Shown here: piece after piece, positions 50,826 through 59,246 of the stretch
Layout of the letters: each line of letters opens with the position of its first letter
Numbering within the stretch: the first letter of the stretch is position 1
NCBI GenBank assembly: GCA_964415965.1
Contig: CAYQCK010000001.1
Span: forward strand, 372,001 to 436,000
DNA from: CAIKNB01 sp964415965
GTDB lineage: Bacteria; Patescibacteriota; Patescibacteriia; 2-12-FULL-60-25
Direction: 5' to 3'
DNA length: 64,000 nucleotides
Notes under the pieces: model-generated
Seen by the model: only the letters and a program-made list of their open reading frames with translations
What the model was told of the DNA's origin: nothing
The model's database searches: none
Program-made: the position numbers and the translations under genes

Positions 50826-50831
50826 TAGAAT
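50826..50831 (+). promoter_or_regulatory. -10 element of the transglutaminase-like gene
   Basis: TAGAAT ends six bases before the ATG at 50838; TTCAAT at 50803-50808 is a 17-base-spaced -35 candidate. Leaderless start predicted. Confidence 0.5.
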
Positions 50832-50837
50832 GGATTC

Positions 50838-51452
50838 ATGTTCGGACTGACGTCGGAAGAATCGGGATTGCTGCGCAGGCTGGACGCGCCGTGGAAAGTC
50901 CAGGCATATCTCGATTCGTTCACCATCAACCACGAGCCGGAAGGCGACACTTGCCTGTCGCCGCGCCGCGTGATGCGTGAGCGCCGGGCCCATTGCCTCG
51001 AAGGCGCGATGCTGGCTGCTTTGGCGTTCCGGTTGCATGGCCAGCCGCCGCTGGTCCTCGACCTGACCAGCAGCCCGCGCGACTTCGACCATGTCGTGGC
51101 TTTGTACAAGCGGCATGGCTGCTGGGGAGCGGTCTCCAAGACGAACCACGCCGTCTTGCGTTTCCGCGAGCCGGTCTACCGCACCCTGCGCGAACTGGCG
51201 CTGTCATATTTCCACGAGTATTTCAACGAAGAAGGGCATAAGACCCTGCGCAGCTATTCCCGGCCGGTCGACCTCTCGCGGTTCGATGGCCAGGGCTGGA
51301 TGACGAGCGAGGAGGATGTCTGGTTCGTCGAGCGTCATCTTTACGACGTGAAGCATTACCCGCTGCTCAATCGGGCGCAGATAGCCTCTCTCCGCAAAGC
51401 CCATCCTATGGAGATGAAGGCGGGGGAGCTCGTGGAGTGGAAGGTCGGCTGA
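50838..51452 (+). CDS. Transglutaminase-like fold protein
   Basis: 204 residues, cytoplasmic. ERRAHCLEGAMLAALAFRLHG (Cys53) and DFDHVVALYKRHGCWGAVSKTN (His85) give the Cys-His pair and helix-strand spacing of the transglutaminase/peptidase-like superfamily, followed by LRFREPVYRTLRELALSYFHEYF. A family of bacterial hypotheticals carries exactly these blocks. Reaction unknown; peptidase or amidase activity is possible. Confidence 0.68.
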   Translation: MFGLTSEESGLLRRLDAPWKVQAYLDSFTINHEPEGDTCLSPRRVMRERRAHCLEGAMLAALAFRLHGQPPLVLDLTSSPRDFDHVVALYKRHGCWGAVSKTNHAVLRFREPVYRTLRELALSYFHEYFNEEGHKTLRSYSRPVDLSRFDGQGWMTSEEDVWFVERHLYDVKHYPLLNRAQIASLRKAHPMEMKAGELVEWKVG

Positions 51453-51465
51453 CCGTCAATCGGGA

Positions 51466-51496
51466 AAATAAAGACCTGCCCCAGGGGAGGCAGGTC
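51466..51496 (-). terminator. Terminator of the zinc-knuckle gene
   Basis: Minus strand GACCTGCC/GGCAGGTC stem followed by TTTATTTTC. Confidence 0.75.
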
Positions 51497-51501
51497 GTGC
51501 T

Positions 51502-52008
51502 TCAGTCGAAGAAAGCGTCGTCGTCGAAGTCGCCGTAAACTTCGGGGTCGTCGCCGGCTCCTTCCGGTCCGCCAAGGCAGCCGGGTTCGTCGCAGCCCTC
51601 GTCGTCGGAGCAGCCGTGCGGGCACAGTCCCAGGTCATCGTTGCTGAGGCCGTCCTCGTCATCGAATCCGATGCCGTCATCGCCTTCATGTTCGTCAGGC
51701 TCGGCGATCGGGATCACGGTCGGGCAGTGCAGCTTATTATGGCCTTTCTTGCCGCATTTGGAGCAGGTGACCTTCCGTTTCGGTTGGCGGCGCTTCTTGT
51801 CATCTTCGGCCAACCGAGCGCGGTCGGCGCTGGAGAGGAGTTCTCCTTCCTTGAATTCGCGGCGGCACGCTGGACAGGTCTGCTTGTTCCCGAGCAGGGC
51901 CTGGATGACGGCGCGCGGCGCTTTGACGATCTTGCCTTCGGCGCTCCGCGGGCTGAAACGATAGGAACAGGCGGGGCAGGGCACGATTTTTACCTTGATT
52001 ACGGCCAT
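51502..52008 (-). CDS. Protein with zinc ribbon, CCHC zinc knuckle and acidic tail
   Basis: 168 residues from the ATG at 52008, with GAGGAG upstream. CPACSYRF (Cys11, Cys14) and CPACRREF (Cys45, Cys48) form a zinc ribbon. A basic stretch (DDKKRRQPKRK) leads into CSKCGKKGHNKLHC, an exact C-x2-C-x4-H-x4-C knuckle (Cys82, Cys85, His90, Cys95), common in eukaryotic and retroviral RNA-binding proteins but rare in bacteria. The C-terminal 70 residues are strongly acidic with scattered Cys (CPHGCSDDEGC). Probably a nucleic-acid binder. Confidence 0.68.
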   Translation of the reverse strand: MAVIKVKIVPCPACSYRFSPRSAEGKIVKAPRAVIQALLGNKQTCPACRREFKEGELLSSADRARLAEDDKKRRQPKRKVTCSKCGKKGHNKLHCPTVIPIAEPDEHEGDDGIGFDDEDGLSNDDLGLCPHGCSDDEGCDEPGCLGGPEGAGDDPEVYGDFDDDAFFD

Positions 52009-52129
52009 TCTCCGCTCCTCGGTTGGTGGCTGGAAAGGGCGAAAGTCCAATGTCGGAGGATGGCACGGATCGGCTGAATTGTCAACGGCAGGGCGTCCGA
52101 AGTTGCCGAATTTTTACACCTTTTGCCTG

Positions 52130-52158
52130 TTGACACAATCGCCATTAAATGCTATATT
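52130..52158 (+). promoter_or_regulatory. Near-consensus promoter of the metalloprotease-like gene
   Basis: TTGACA (52130-52135), 17-base spacer ending in TGC, TATATT (52153-52158): one of the best promoters in the window. Confidence 0.88.
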
Positions 52159-52184
52159 TTCCGGTCCTTTACCAAGGAGATCGC

Positions 52185-53117
52185 GTGAAGAAACCCAAGA
52201 ACCAGCCCGCGGGGAAACCCAGGGTCCAGCCTCAAGAGAAGCGTCGTCACCTTATCATTCCGGCATTCCTGTTGCTGGGCGCGCTCATCTGCCTCAGTCT
52301 GGCATTCGGTCCCAAGCGTCAGACTTCTGCCGCGGCGACGGAATCGACGTCCGCTACGGCATCAGCCGTCCAGCTGCCGACCGAGTTCGCGGAGGGCTAT
52401 GCCAAGCTCGACTCCATCCTGTCCGTCGCGAAATCGGCCGCGAAAGGCGAGCCGTTGGCCGAATCCCTGGTCGACGAATTCTCCAAGCGGGCGGTCGTCG
52501 GCAAGGTGAAGCCTGACGGCAACCTGACCATGATGCCGCGTCGGAACCTCGACAGGAGCGAAGTCGTGGGCATGGTCTTCGTCTCGAAGGCCGAGATGAA
52601 ATACGTGCCGGTCAAGCTCGAGTCGCCGTACATGTACGATCCGTCGATCAATTCGGTCGTCTGCGGCGAGGTCGACGCCGTCAGTGATGGCTTGCTGTCC
52701 ACCATCCTGCTGCATGAGCTGTACCACTGGAGGCGGTTCATGGACCGTGGACGGTCCATGAACCGGACGGCTGAGGAATCCAGGCTCGAGGAAGTGAAGG
52801 CTCACGAGCTCGAGTTCCGGGCGCTCGACCGCTTGACCGACGGCAGGTTCAGCCGAAAAATCCGGCAGGTCCTGAAGGGCCCGGGGCTGAGCCGCCCGGG
52901 GACCAAATCGCCCTACCTCTATCCGACGCCGGAAGGCGAAGCGGTCCTGAACGCCATCTGGCGCGATCCGCCGCTCAGCGAGTTCGAGAAAGACATCCGC
53001 ACGAGCGGCATCAGGGTCGCCTGGTTCTTCGCCCAGTCGCCGAGCGAAAGCGAGAAGGCCGAGGTCTATTCGCTGGTCCGGAGCCAGTACAGCCATCAGG
53101 ACTTCCGTAAGGAGTAG
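52185..53117 (+). CDS. Membrane-anchored protein with HExxH zinc-protease motif
   Basis: 310 residues from the GTG at 52185, with AAGGAGA five bases upstream; an earlier in-frame ATG at 52149 lies inside the promoter. Basic tail, one helix (about 24-41), Thr/Ser/Ala-rich stalk, then a domain with STILLHELYHWRRFM (His177-Glu178-x-x-His181), a gluzincin/metzincin-type zinc site. Glu198-Glu203 (EESRLEE) are candidates for the third ligand. No known protease family recognised. The near-consensus promoter suggests high expression. Confidence 0.65.
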   Translation: MKKPKNQPAGKPRVQPQEKRRHLIIPAFLLLGALICLSLAFGPKRQTSAAATESTSATASAVQLPTEFAEGYAKLDSILSVAKSAAKGEPLAESLVDEFSKRAVVGKVKPDGNLTMMPRRNLDRSEVVGMVFVSKAEMKYVPVKLESPYMYDPSINSVVCGEVDAVSDGLLSTILLHELYHWRRFMDRGRSMNRTAEESRLEEVKAHELEFRALDRLTDGRFSRKIRQVLKGPGLSRPGTKSPYLYPTPEGEAVLNAIWRDPPLSEFEKDIRTSGIRVAWFFAQSPSESEKAEVYSLVRSQYSHQDFRKE

Positions 53118-53122
53118 TCGGG

Positions 53123-53157
53123 ACCCGAGGGGAATTCTCTCTCCTCGGGTTTTTTTG
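53123..53157 (+). terminator. Rho-independent terminator
   Basis: ACCCGAGG with CCTCGGGT followed by seven T residues. Confidence 0.88.
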
Positions 53158-53196
53158 TTGGCTTCGGCGGTTTTTCCGGTCGTGTCGTTTTTGGGT

Positions 53197-53202
53197 TATA
53201 AT
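53197..53202 (+). promoter_or_regulatory. Consensus TATAAT
   Basis: Perfect -10 15 bases before the ATG at 53218; the -35 region (TTTTTC) is poor. No Shine-Dalgarno. Confidence 0.55.
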
Positions 53203-53217
53203 TAATCAAGTTAACAT

Positions 53218-55394
53218 ATGCCGACCAAAAAGAAGGTCTCCAACGCGGTGGGCGCATTGCCGAGTCAGGATTCGGCCTGAGATGGCAAGCGTCGATGCTG
53301 GCCGTCGGGCTGCTGGCCGTAAGCTCCGTCGGTTATCTCTTGTGGGCGGCGCCGAGCGATTACGTCGACATCGTCCATCAACCGGCGGTCTTCAGCCAGA
53401 CGGAAATCTTTGGGAACGAGCCGTTCCGTGCGGATATCGAAAGCAAGGCGACGGTCGTCCAGGACTTGCCCAATCCAATCAAGGCCCAGATTTTTTCGTT
53501 CCGGTATATCGCGAAAAACAAGGCCACCGGCGAGACGAAGGTTTTGAATCCGGCTTATTCGGTCAGGATTGAGCCTTTTCCGCTCAAAAAAGGGGAGTCG
53601 TTCGTGACATCGAAGCATGTTTCGATGCAATTCCCGACCGGGACCGCTTCGGGCGATTATGTCGTCATCGAGGAGATGACCGGCGTCGAGACCGTCAAAC
53701 CCGACGCACCGTCGCGGCCAACGGCCCCGACAAAACCCCCTGAACCTACACAGCCGTCAGCTCCCCAGGAGCCCAGCGCGCCGACCAAGCCCTCGGCTCC
53801 CACGGGCTCCGGCGGCGCGGCGCAGGACGGTGCTAAGCCCGCCGAACCCCAAGCGCCGACCAAGCCCTCGGAGCCGCCCAAACCGTCTGAACCGGAAAAA
53901 CCGTCCGAGCCGATGCAACCACCGGCACCGACCAGTACCGCCGAATCGTTCATCCCGCCGACGCCCAGGGAGTTGGGTACGGTCAGGTACCTGGCCTCGA
54001 GATCGCCGGCGCCCAGTAATGCTTTCGAGTTCACGATTTCGCCGTCTTCGGTCCCGAACGCGCAACGCGCCACGGGCAAGATAACTTTGCCTGCCCCGGC
54101 ATCGGCGGGCGGTCAGGTCGTGATGCTTTCTGCTTCACCGGCCAGCCTGGTGACGATTCCGGCGAGTCTCATGGTCAAGGCCGGTTCGACCACGGCGACT
54201 TTCGATATCCTGACCAGAAAAATGAATTTGCCGGCTATGCCGGTGGCCGTGACGATTAAGGCTGTCGCTTCCGGCTTCGTCCGATCCGCGGAACTCGTCG
54301 TGACGCCGCCGTTCGGCGTTTCGTCATTGGGCGTGGCTCCGTCCCCGTTGACCAACGGCGAGACGGCTGTCGGCATGGTGGTCCTGAACACCACTTCGAC
54401 TTCTGACGGCCTGCAGGTTTTCCTGTCGGCTTCGCCCGGTAACTTGGTCAGTATGCCGTCGGTCGTAGTCATCAAGAAGGGCCAAATCTTTGGGTCATTC
54501 GCCATCCGGACAAAGACCGTCATCCAGCCGACCAATGTGACCATCTCGGCGAGCACGAATCGCATCCGCTTCCAGAAAGTCCTGCTGAGGATAAATCCGA
54601 CGCCGAAGGCTTCGGCTCTAACGGTTTCGCCGTCGACGGTCAGCGCCGGCGGCCGTTCGACCGGTCTGGTGGTCCTGACGGCACCTGCTACGGGCGGAGG
54701 GCAGGTCGTGACTTTGACCGCCGTCCCGAGCAGCGCCGCTTCGGTCCCGTCCAGCATCCGCATCCCTCCGGGAGCGACGACCGGCACCTTCAGCATCCAG
54801 TCGAAGTCCGTGCCCAAGTTGACGGGCGTTACCCTCTCGGCCGCGGCGAATGGTGTCCGCAAGACGGCTGTCCTGACGGTCGTGCCGCTGGCGTTGTCGT
54901 CTTTGGACATCTCGCCGTCCAGCGCGTTGGATGGAACGGCTACGACCGGAACCGTGACCTTGAACGGACCGGCTCCGGCTGGCGGCATAACCATCAGGCT
55001 CACCGCCGCTCCGGCCAGCTTGGTGGTCCTGCCCGCCAGCATCTCGATCCCGGAAGGCGAGAAGACCGCGACCTTCGGCATCCAGGCAAAAAAGCCGCCG
55101 CTGCCGGAAAACGTGGTGGTTTCGGCCATCTTAGGCAACGTCAAGAAAACCGCGACCTTGACCGTCGGTTCCACGGTCACGCCGACATCCTGCCCGTATG
55201 TTTGCCGCGAGGGATATCTCGAAAGCTACAGCTCGTGGAGCGGACCGAAATGGGCGGCCAAGTGCGCCGCGGACGAAGTGGCGGAATACCGCGCCACCTG
55301 TCCGTCCGTGACGAAAAGCTATTCTTGCGGGACCTGGGGCAGGAGCACGTGCTGGGCGAAAGTGAATTCGGTTTGCTGTAAGCCCAAGTTTTGA
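53218..55394 (+). CDS. Large surface protein with Ig-like repeats, apparent N-terminal frameshift
   Basis: From the ATG at 53295 the frame gives 699 residues, starting inside a membrane helix (MLAVGLLAVSSVGYLLW). The expected cytoplasmic start, MPTKKKVSNAVGALPSQDS, lies one frame away at 53218-53279. One extra base near 53267-53278 joins them as ...QDS-GLRWQAS-MLAVG. Then follow a globular domain, a Pro/Ser/Glu/Lys/Thr stalk (PSEPPKPSEPEKPSEP), about five BIG/Ig-like repeats of 90-95 residues (each with SPSTVSAGGRSTGLVVLTAPA-like strands) and a C-terminal Cys-rich module (CPYVCREGYLESYSSW). Likely a surface stalk protein. Confidence 0.75.
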
Positions 55395-55404
55395 GCCAAG
55401 CGCA

Positions 55405-55440
55405 TAAAAAAAGTCCCCGAGAATCTCTTCTCGGGGCACG
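55405..55440 (-). terminator. Terminator of the leftward Cys-rich lipoprotein gene
   Basis: CCCCGAGA/TCTCGGGG stem (55415-55422 with 55429-55436); on the minus strand it is followed by seven T residues (55405-55412). Confidence 0.8.
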
Positions 55441-55449
55441 GAGTCCGGG

Positions 55450-57108
55450 TCAGTTGCACTGCCGGTTGATGCGCAGGTCATCCGAGTACCACCAGACCTT
55501 CTGCTGGGGGTCGTTCGGGTTGTACCCGGGATCGGTCGAGACGGTCGAGGCGTAGGCGCAATACCGTTTCGCGGTCTGGCCCGAGCCCCAGACCACGGTG
55601 AAGTCCATGGTCAGTTCGGCGGTCCCGATGCCGTTGACCGTCACGCCCCCGGTCGGGTCGACGTAGGTCATGGTGTGGGTGCATTCCGGATCGCTCAGGC
55701 CGAACACCTTGAGTCCGTACGGGCGCGTCCCGAACGTCTCGAGGTTGTTCTTGCGCACGTGGATGCGGATCGCGTCCCCGCCCATGCTTTCGGCGCAGAT
55801 CTGGAGGATCTGGTAGGTGCCCGCCGTGATGGTCCAGGCCGTGAAGCAGGGGTTCGATCCGATGACCGTGGTGCAGGTCGGGGCGCACGTCCCCGTGTTG
55901 ACCCACTCCTTGCAGCCGTCGTTGTTGCCGTCCTGGCAGGTCTGCTGCGTCGTGCCCACGCACTGGGTGTTCCCGGTGCAGGTATTCTTGCAGCAGGCCG
56001 CGGTGCTGACGGTGCATGAGCCGGTGCACGAGACGTTCCCGCCGTCGAACCCTTCGGTCGCGCAGGTGTGGCCGTTCAGGTTCGTCGAATCGCATGTCTC
56101 AGTACCCTCGATGACGCTGTTGCCGCAGACCGGATTCGAAGGGCATGTCCCGGTCGGGACCCACTCGTTGCAGCCGTCGTTGTTTCCGTCCTTGCAGGTC
56201 TGCTGCTCGGTGCCTACGCACTGGGTATTCCCGGTGCAGGCATGCTTGCAGCAGGCCGCGGTGCTGACGGTGCACGAGCCGGTGCACGAGACGTTCCCGC
56301 CGTTGAAGCCTTCGGTCACGCAGGTGTGGCCGTTGAGGTTCGACGAGTCGCATGTCTCAGTACCCTCGATGACGCTGTTGCCGCAGACGGTTCCGCCGCA
56401 GACATCATCCACGCCCGAAGGCTTGATGACGCAGCCGTTCTCGCAGGCCTTGACCTCGGTCGACATTCCGCCGACGCAATGGATGAGGTCGCCGTCGTAG
56501 AACTCGTCGTTCGGACCGATGACCAGCTCCGGGTTGGTCGAGCAGTACCAGCCGTCCTTGTTGCCCTTGCAGGTGGTGACGGCCGCCTGCGGGGTGCAGA
56601 CGTCGTTCATCCCGGCCTGCTTCACGGTGCAACCGTAGTCGCAGGCTTTGACCTCGGTCGACTTCCCGCCGGCGCAATGGATGAGGTCGGTGTCGAAGAA
56701 TTCGTCGTTGGGATCGACGTTCAGTTTCGGGTTGACGTAGCAGTACCAGCCGTCGGCGTTGCCTTTGCAGGTCGTCGAGACTTCCGCGGCGCAGACGTCG
56801 TTGATGCCCGACGGCTTGACCGTGCAGCTGGTCGTGCAGGCCTTGACTTCCGAGACCTGCGAGCCGACGCAATGCACGAGGTCGGTGTCGAAATATTCGT
56901 CCGCCGGGGCCACGTTGAGTTCCGGGTTGGTCGCGCAGTACCAACCGTCGGCGTTGCCCTTGCAGGTCTGAGTAGTATTGTTCATGACCTGTGCGGGCCC
57001 GTCATTGGTGCTGCCGCAGCCGGCCCCTGCCGTGAGGACGGCCGAAGCCAAGAGCGTCGCCCCGAGCCGATCCATCAGGCAACCGTGTGATGTGTGAAAG
57101 AGCCGCAT
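55450..57108 (-). CDS. Large Cys-rich repeat lipoprotein (DUF4215-like modules)
   Basis: 552 residues from the ATG at 57108, preceded by GGAGGGTCAG; longer in-frame starts lack any signal. Lipobox TAGAGC. Three tandem repeats of about 62 residues (TCKGNADGWYCATNPELN...NDVC) are followed by two repeats of about 75 residues starting VCGNSVIEGTETCDSSNLNG, the DUF4215-like pattern common in Myxococcota. A C-terminal beta domain ends in RINRQCN. The two DUF4215-like units are almost identical in DNA, so the duplication is recent. Surface binding role inferred. Confidence 0.78.
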   Translation of the reverse strand: MRLFHTSHGCLMDRLGATLLASAVLTAGAGCGSTNDGPAQVMNNTTQTCKGNADGWYCATNPELNVAPADEYFDTDLVHCVGSQVSEVKACTTSCTVKPSGINDVCAAEVSTTCKGNADGWYCYVNPKLNVDPNDEFFDTDLIHCAGGKSTEVKACDYGCTVKQAGMNDVCTPQAAVTTCKGNKDGWYCSTNPELVIGPNDEFYDGDLIHCVGGMSTEVKACENGCVIKPSGVDDVCGGTVCGNSVIEGTETCDSSNLNGHTCVTEGFNGGNVSCTGSCTVSTAACCKHACTGNTQCVGTEQQTCKDGNNDGCNEWVPTGTCPSNPVCGNSVIEGTETCDSTNLNGHTCATEGFDGGNVSCTGSCTVSTAACCKNTCTGNTQCVGTTQQTCQDGNNDGCKEWVNTGTCAPTCTTVIGSNPCFTAWTITAGTYQILQICAESMGGDAIRIHVRKNNLETFGTRPYGLKVFGLSDPECTHTMTYVDPTGGVTVNGIGTAELTMDFTVVWGSGQTAKRYCAYASTVSTDPGYNPNDPQQKVWWYSDDLRINRQCN

Positions 57109-57323
57109 CTGACCCTCCGATCGCAGTACCCTCAAGGATGCGAGGGCAAGGCGAACATACTCAAGGGCGCGGCTGTTGTCAAGGCTGGTGCGGCCTGATG
57201 CCGCATGCCCGTGCCCGCCGTCCAATGCCGAGGAATCCGCTGCGGATTTTGGGCCTATCCAGCGCAAGGTGGCTGGAATGATGGTATAGTTGCCTGGCTG
57301 GATGGGGGAATTAGCCTTCGATC

Positions 57324-57937
57324 ATGGTATTCGCCGAACCTACAACGATGCTGACCGATTTCGTCATGTCGCTGGCCGCGGCTTGGTTCGCTTACCGCCT
57401 ATTCGGCCGGAAGCGCCAGGCAGGTAGCCGCCATTGGGCTTGGGCCATGGCCTTCACGGCCGCTGCTGCGGCTTTAGCCGGCATTTACCACGGCTTCAGG
57501 GACGTCTGGGCGCCCGGAACGCTGGCTGTGCTGGATTATGCCACGACCATCTCCCTGGTCGTCGCCTCGTATTGCGTCCTAGTCGGGACTTCCAAGGGCT
57601 ATGCGAGACGCACCGGCCAAATGTGGCTGGCTAGGCTGGCGTTCGTGCTGGCAGGATTTTTGCCGTTTTGGGACTGTTCAAGCCAGATTTCATATATTTG
57701 ATCATCGATTACGGCGTTTCATTGGCGGTCGTCCTATATCTAAGCGTCCGGCGCAGGCACCTCCCCGCATCATCCTGGTTGATCGCCGGCGTCAGCGTTT
57801 CGATCGTCGGCGCCATGGTCCAGACGGCTCGCCTCGCGCCAGCGCCCTGGTTCAACCATAATGACCTGTACCATTTGATCCAGATTTTGGGGCTATACCT
57901 GTTCTATCGCGGCGCGCTGCTGCTGAAAAATGCCTGA
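57324..57937 (+). CDS. Polytopic membrane protein, split by a frameshift
   Basis: The first frame (57324-57701) encodes 125 residues with three to four helices and ends FLPFWDCSSQISYI; the second (57668-57937) encodes three more helices from GLFKPDFIYLIIDYG. Adding one T to the T4 run at 57666-57669 fuses them as FLPFLGLFKPDF into one protein of about 204 residues with seven helices, His-rich near the C-terminus (WFNHNDLYHLIQ). The pattern resembles seven-helix DUF6962-like membrane proteins, but that name is uncertain. TATAGT at 57285-57290 and GGGGGAA lie upstream. Confidence 0.65.
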
Positions 57938-57969
57938 CTTTAGGTTATCGTCGCAAGCCTCCTCAATAG

Positions 57970-57978
57970 TGCTAATAT
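57970..57978 (+). promoter_or_regulatory. Extended -10 promoter of the DUF4015 gene
   Basis: TGC-TAATAT ends seven bases before the ATG at 57986; leaderless start predicted. Confidence 0.6.
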
Positions 57979-57985
57979 CCATGAT

Positions 57986-59215
57986 ATGGAACAGGCGAGT
58001 CTGGAACCGAAGCGATTGCCGCAGGCGCGAAGCATCCGCCTTTTCAGCGGTTCGATAGCCCTGCTCATCCTTCTTTGTGGCGTCGGCTTTTCGGTTTGGT
58101 GCCGCCCGTCACCCTCCCCGGGATTCAACGGGAGTGCGTCAGCGTCTTCCTCGACGACGCCAGGGGCAGCCATGGGCGGACAAGTCAGCTCCGAAGCCCA
58201 GAAGCCCGAAATCGAGCATGTCGCCCTGCCGGACGAGGTTCGGGGGATCTATCTGACGGCTTGGACCGCGGGGTCGAAGCGGGTCGATGGCCTCGTGGCT
58301 TATGCTTCGTCTTCGCGCCTGAACAGCGTCGTCATCGACCTTAAGTTGGATGGCGGCGAACTCGCGTTCGCGCCGAACGATCCTGACTTGGAGGGTTATG
58401 CAGGCCGCGAACTGGCTATCGGAGACCTGGACGCGCTCCTTACGCGTCTTCGGGATGAAGGTATTTATCGGATAGCCCGCATCGCGGTCATGCGCGACGG
58501 CGCCTTCGGCAAGCTCCATCCTGAGGTTGCTTTGCGCGATGAGCGCGGGGGAGCCTGGCGCGATAAGACCGGCGTGGCTTGGCTCGATCCGGCGGCGCCG
58601 CAAGTCGCGGATTACGCCCTGTTGTTGGCGCGCGAAGCGTACTCGCGCGGTTTCGACGAAATCCAGTTCGATTACGTGCGTTTCGCCTCGGACGGCCGTC
58701 TTTCGGCCATCCGCTATCCCGTCCACGACGGGAAGCGGACCAAAGCCGAGGTCATGCGGGCTTTCTTCGAGCGCGTTGGCGGAACCCTCCAAAAAGAACA
58801 CATTCCTGTCTCATTTGATTTGTTCGGCCTGACCTTCTGCGCTTCGGATGATCTGAATATCGGCCAAAGGCTGGCTGACGCCTATCCTTTCGCGGACTTC
58901 GTTTCGCCCATGGCTTATCCCTCGCACTATGCCCGGGGTTTCGAGGGCTTCGCCAATCCGGCCTTGTTCCCGTATGAGGTCGTCAAACTTACCCTCGATA
59001 AGGGCGTCGGGACGCTCGGTATCGCCAATACGTCGACGGAAGCGGTTGCGGCACGTCAGAAGTTCCGCCCCTGGATCCAGGATTTCGACCTCGGGGCCGA
59101 ATATGACGCCGCCAAGGTTAAAGCCCAAATCAAAGCGGCGCGGGATGCCGGCGCTTCGGGCTGGCTGATCTGGAACGCGAGCAATGTCTATACGCAGCTG
59201 GACTACCTGAAGTGA
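57986..59215 (+). CDS. Putative glycoside hydrolase, DUF4015/PF13200 family
   Basis: 409 residues. Cytoplasmic basic tail, one helix (about 21-41), Ser/Gly-rich linker, then a TIM-barrel: RGIYLTAWTAGSKRVDGLV, NSVVIDLKLDGGEL, RIARIAVMRDGAF, WLDPAAPQVADYAL, GFDEIQFDYVRFASDG (likely acid residues Asp/Glu) and DFVSPMAYPSHYARG. These are the conserved blocks of PF13200, a predicted sugar hydrolase common in CPR and Firmicutes. Acts outside the membrane; substrate unknown. Confidence 0.85.
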   Translation: MEQASLEPKRLPQARSIRLFSGSIALLILLCGVGFSVWCRPSPSPGFNGSASASSSTTPGAAMGGQVSSEAQKPEIEHVALPDEVRGIYLTAWTAGSKRVDGLVAYASSSRLNSVVIDLKLDGGELAFAPNDPDLEGYAGRELAIGDLDALLTRLRDEGIYRIARIAVMRDGAFGKLHPEVALRDERGGAWRDKTGVAWLDPAAPQVADYALLLAREAYSRGFDEIQFDYVRFASDGRLSAIRYPVHDGKRTKAEVMRAFFERVGGTLQKEHIPVSFDLFGLTFCASDDLNIGQRLADAYPFADFVSPMAYPSHYARGFEGFANPALFPYEVVKLTLDKGVGTLGIANTSTEAVAARQKFRPWIQDFDLGAEYDAAKVKAQIKAARDAGASGWLIWNASNVYTQLDYLK

Positions 59216-59246
59216 TTTTTCCCCGCCTGAAGGATCCCCCGGTGGG

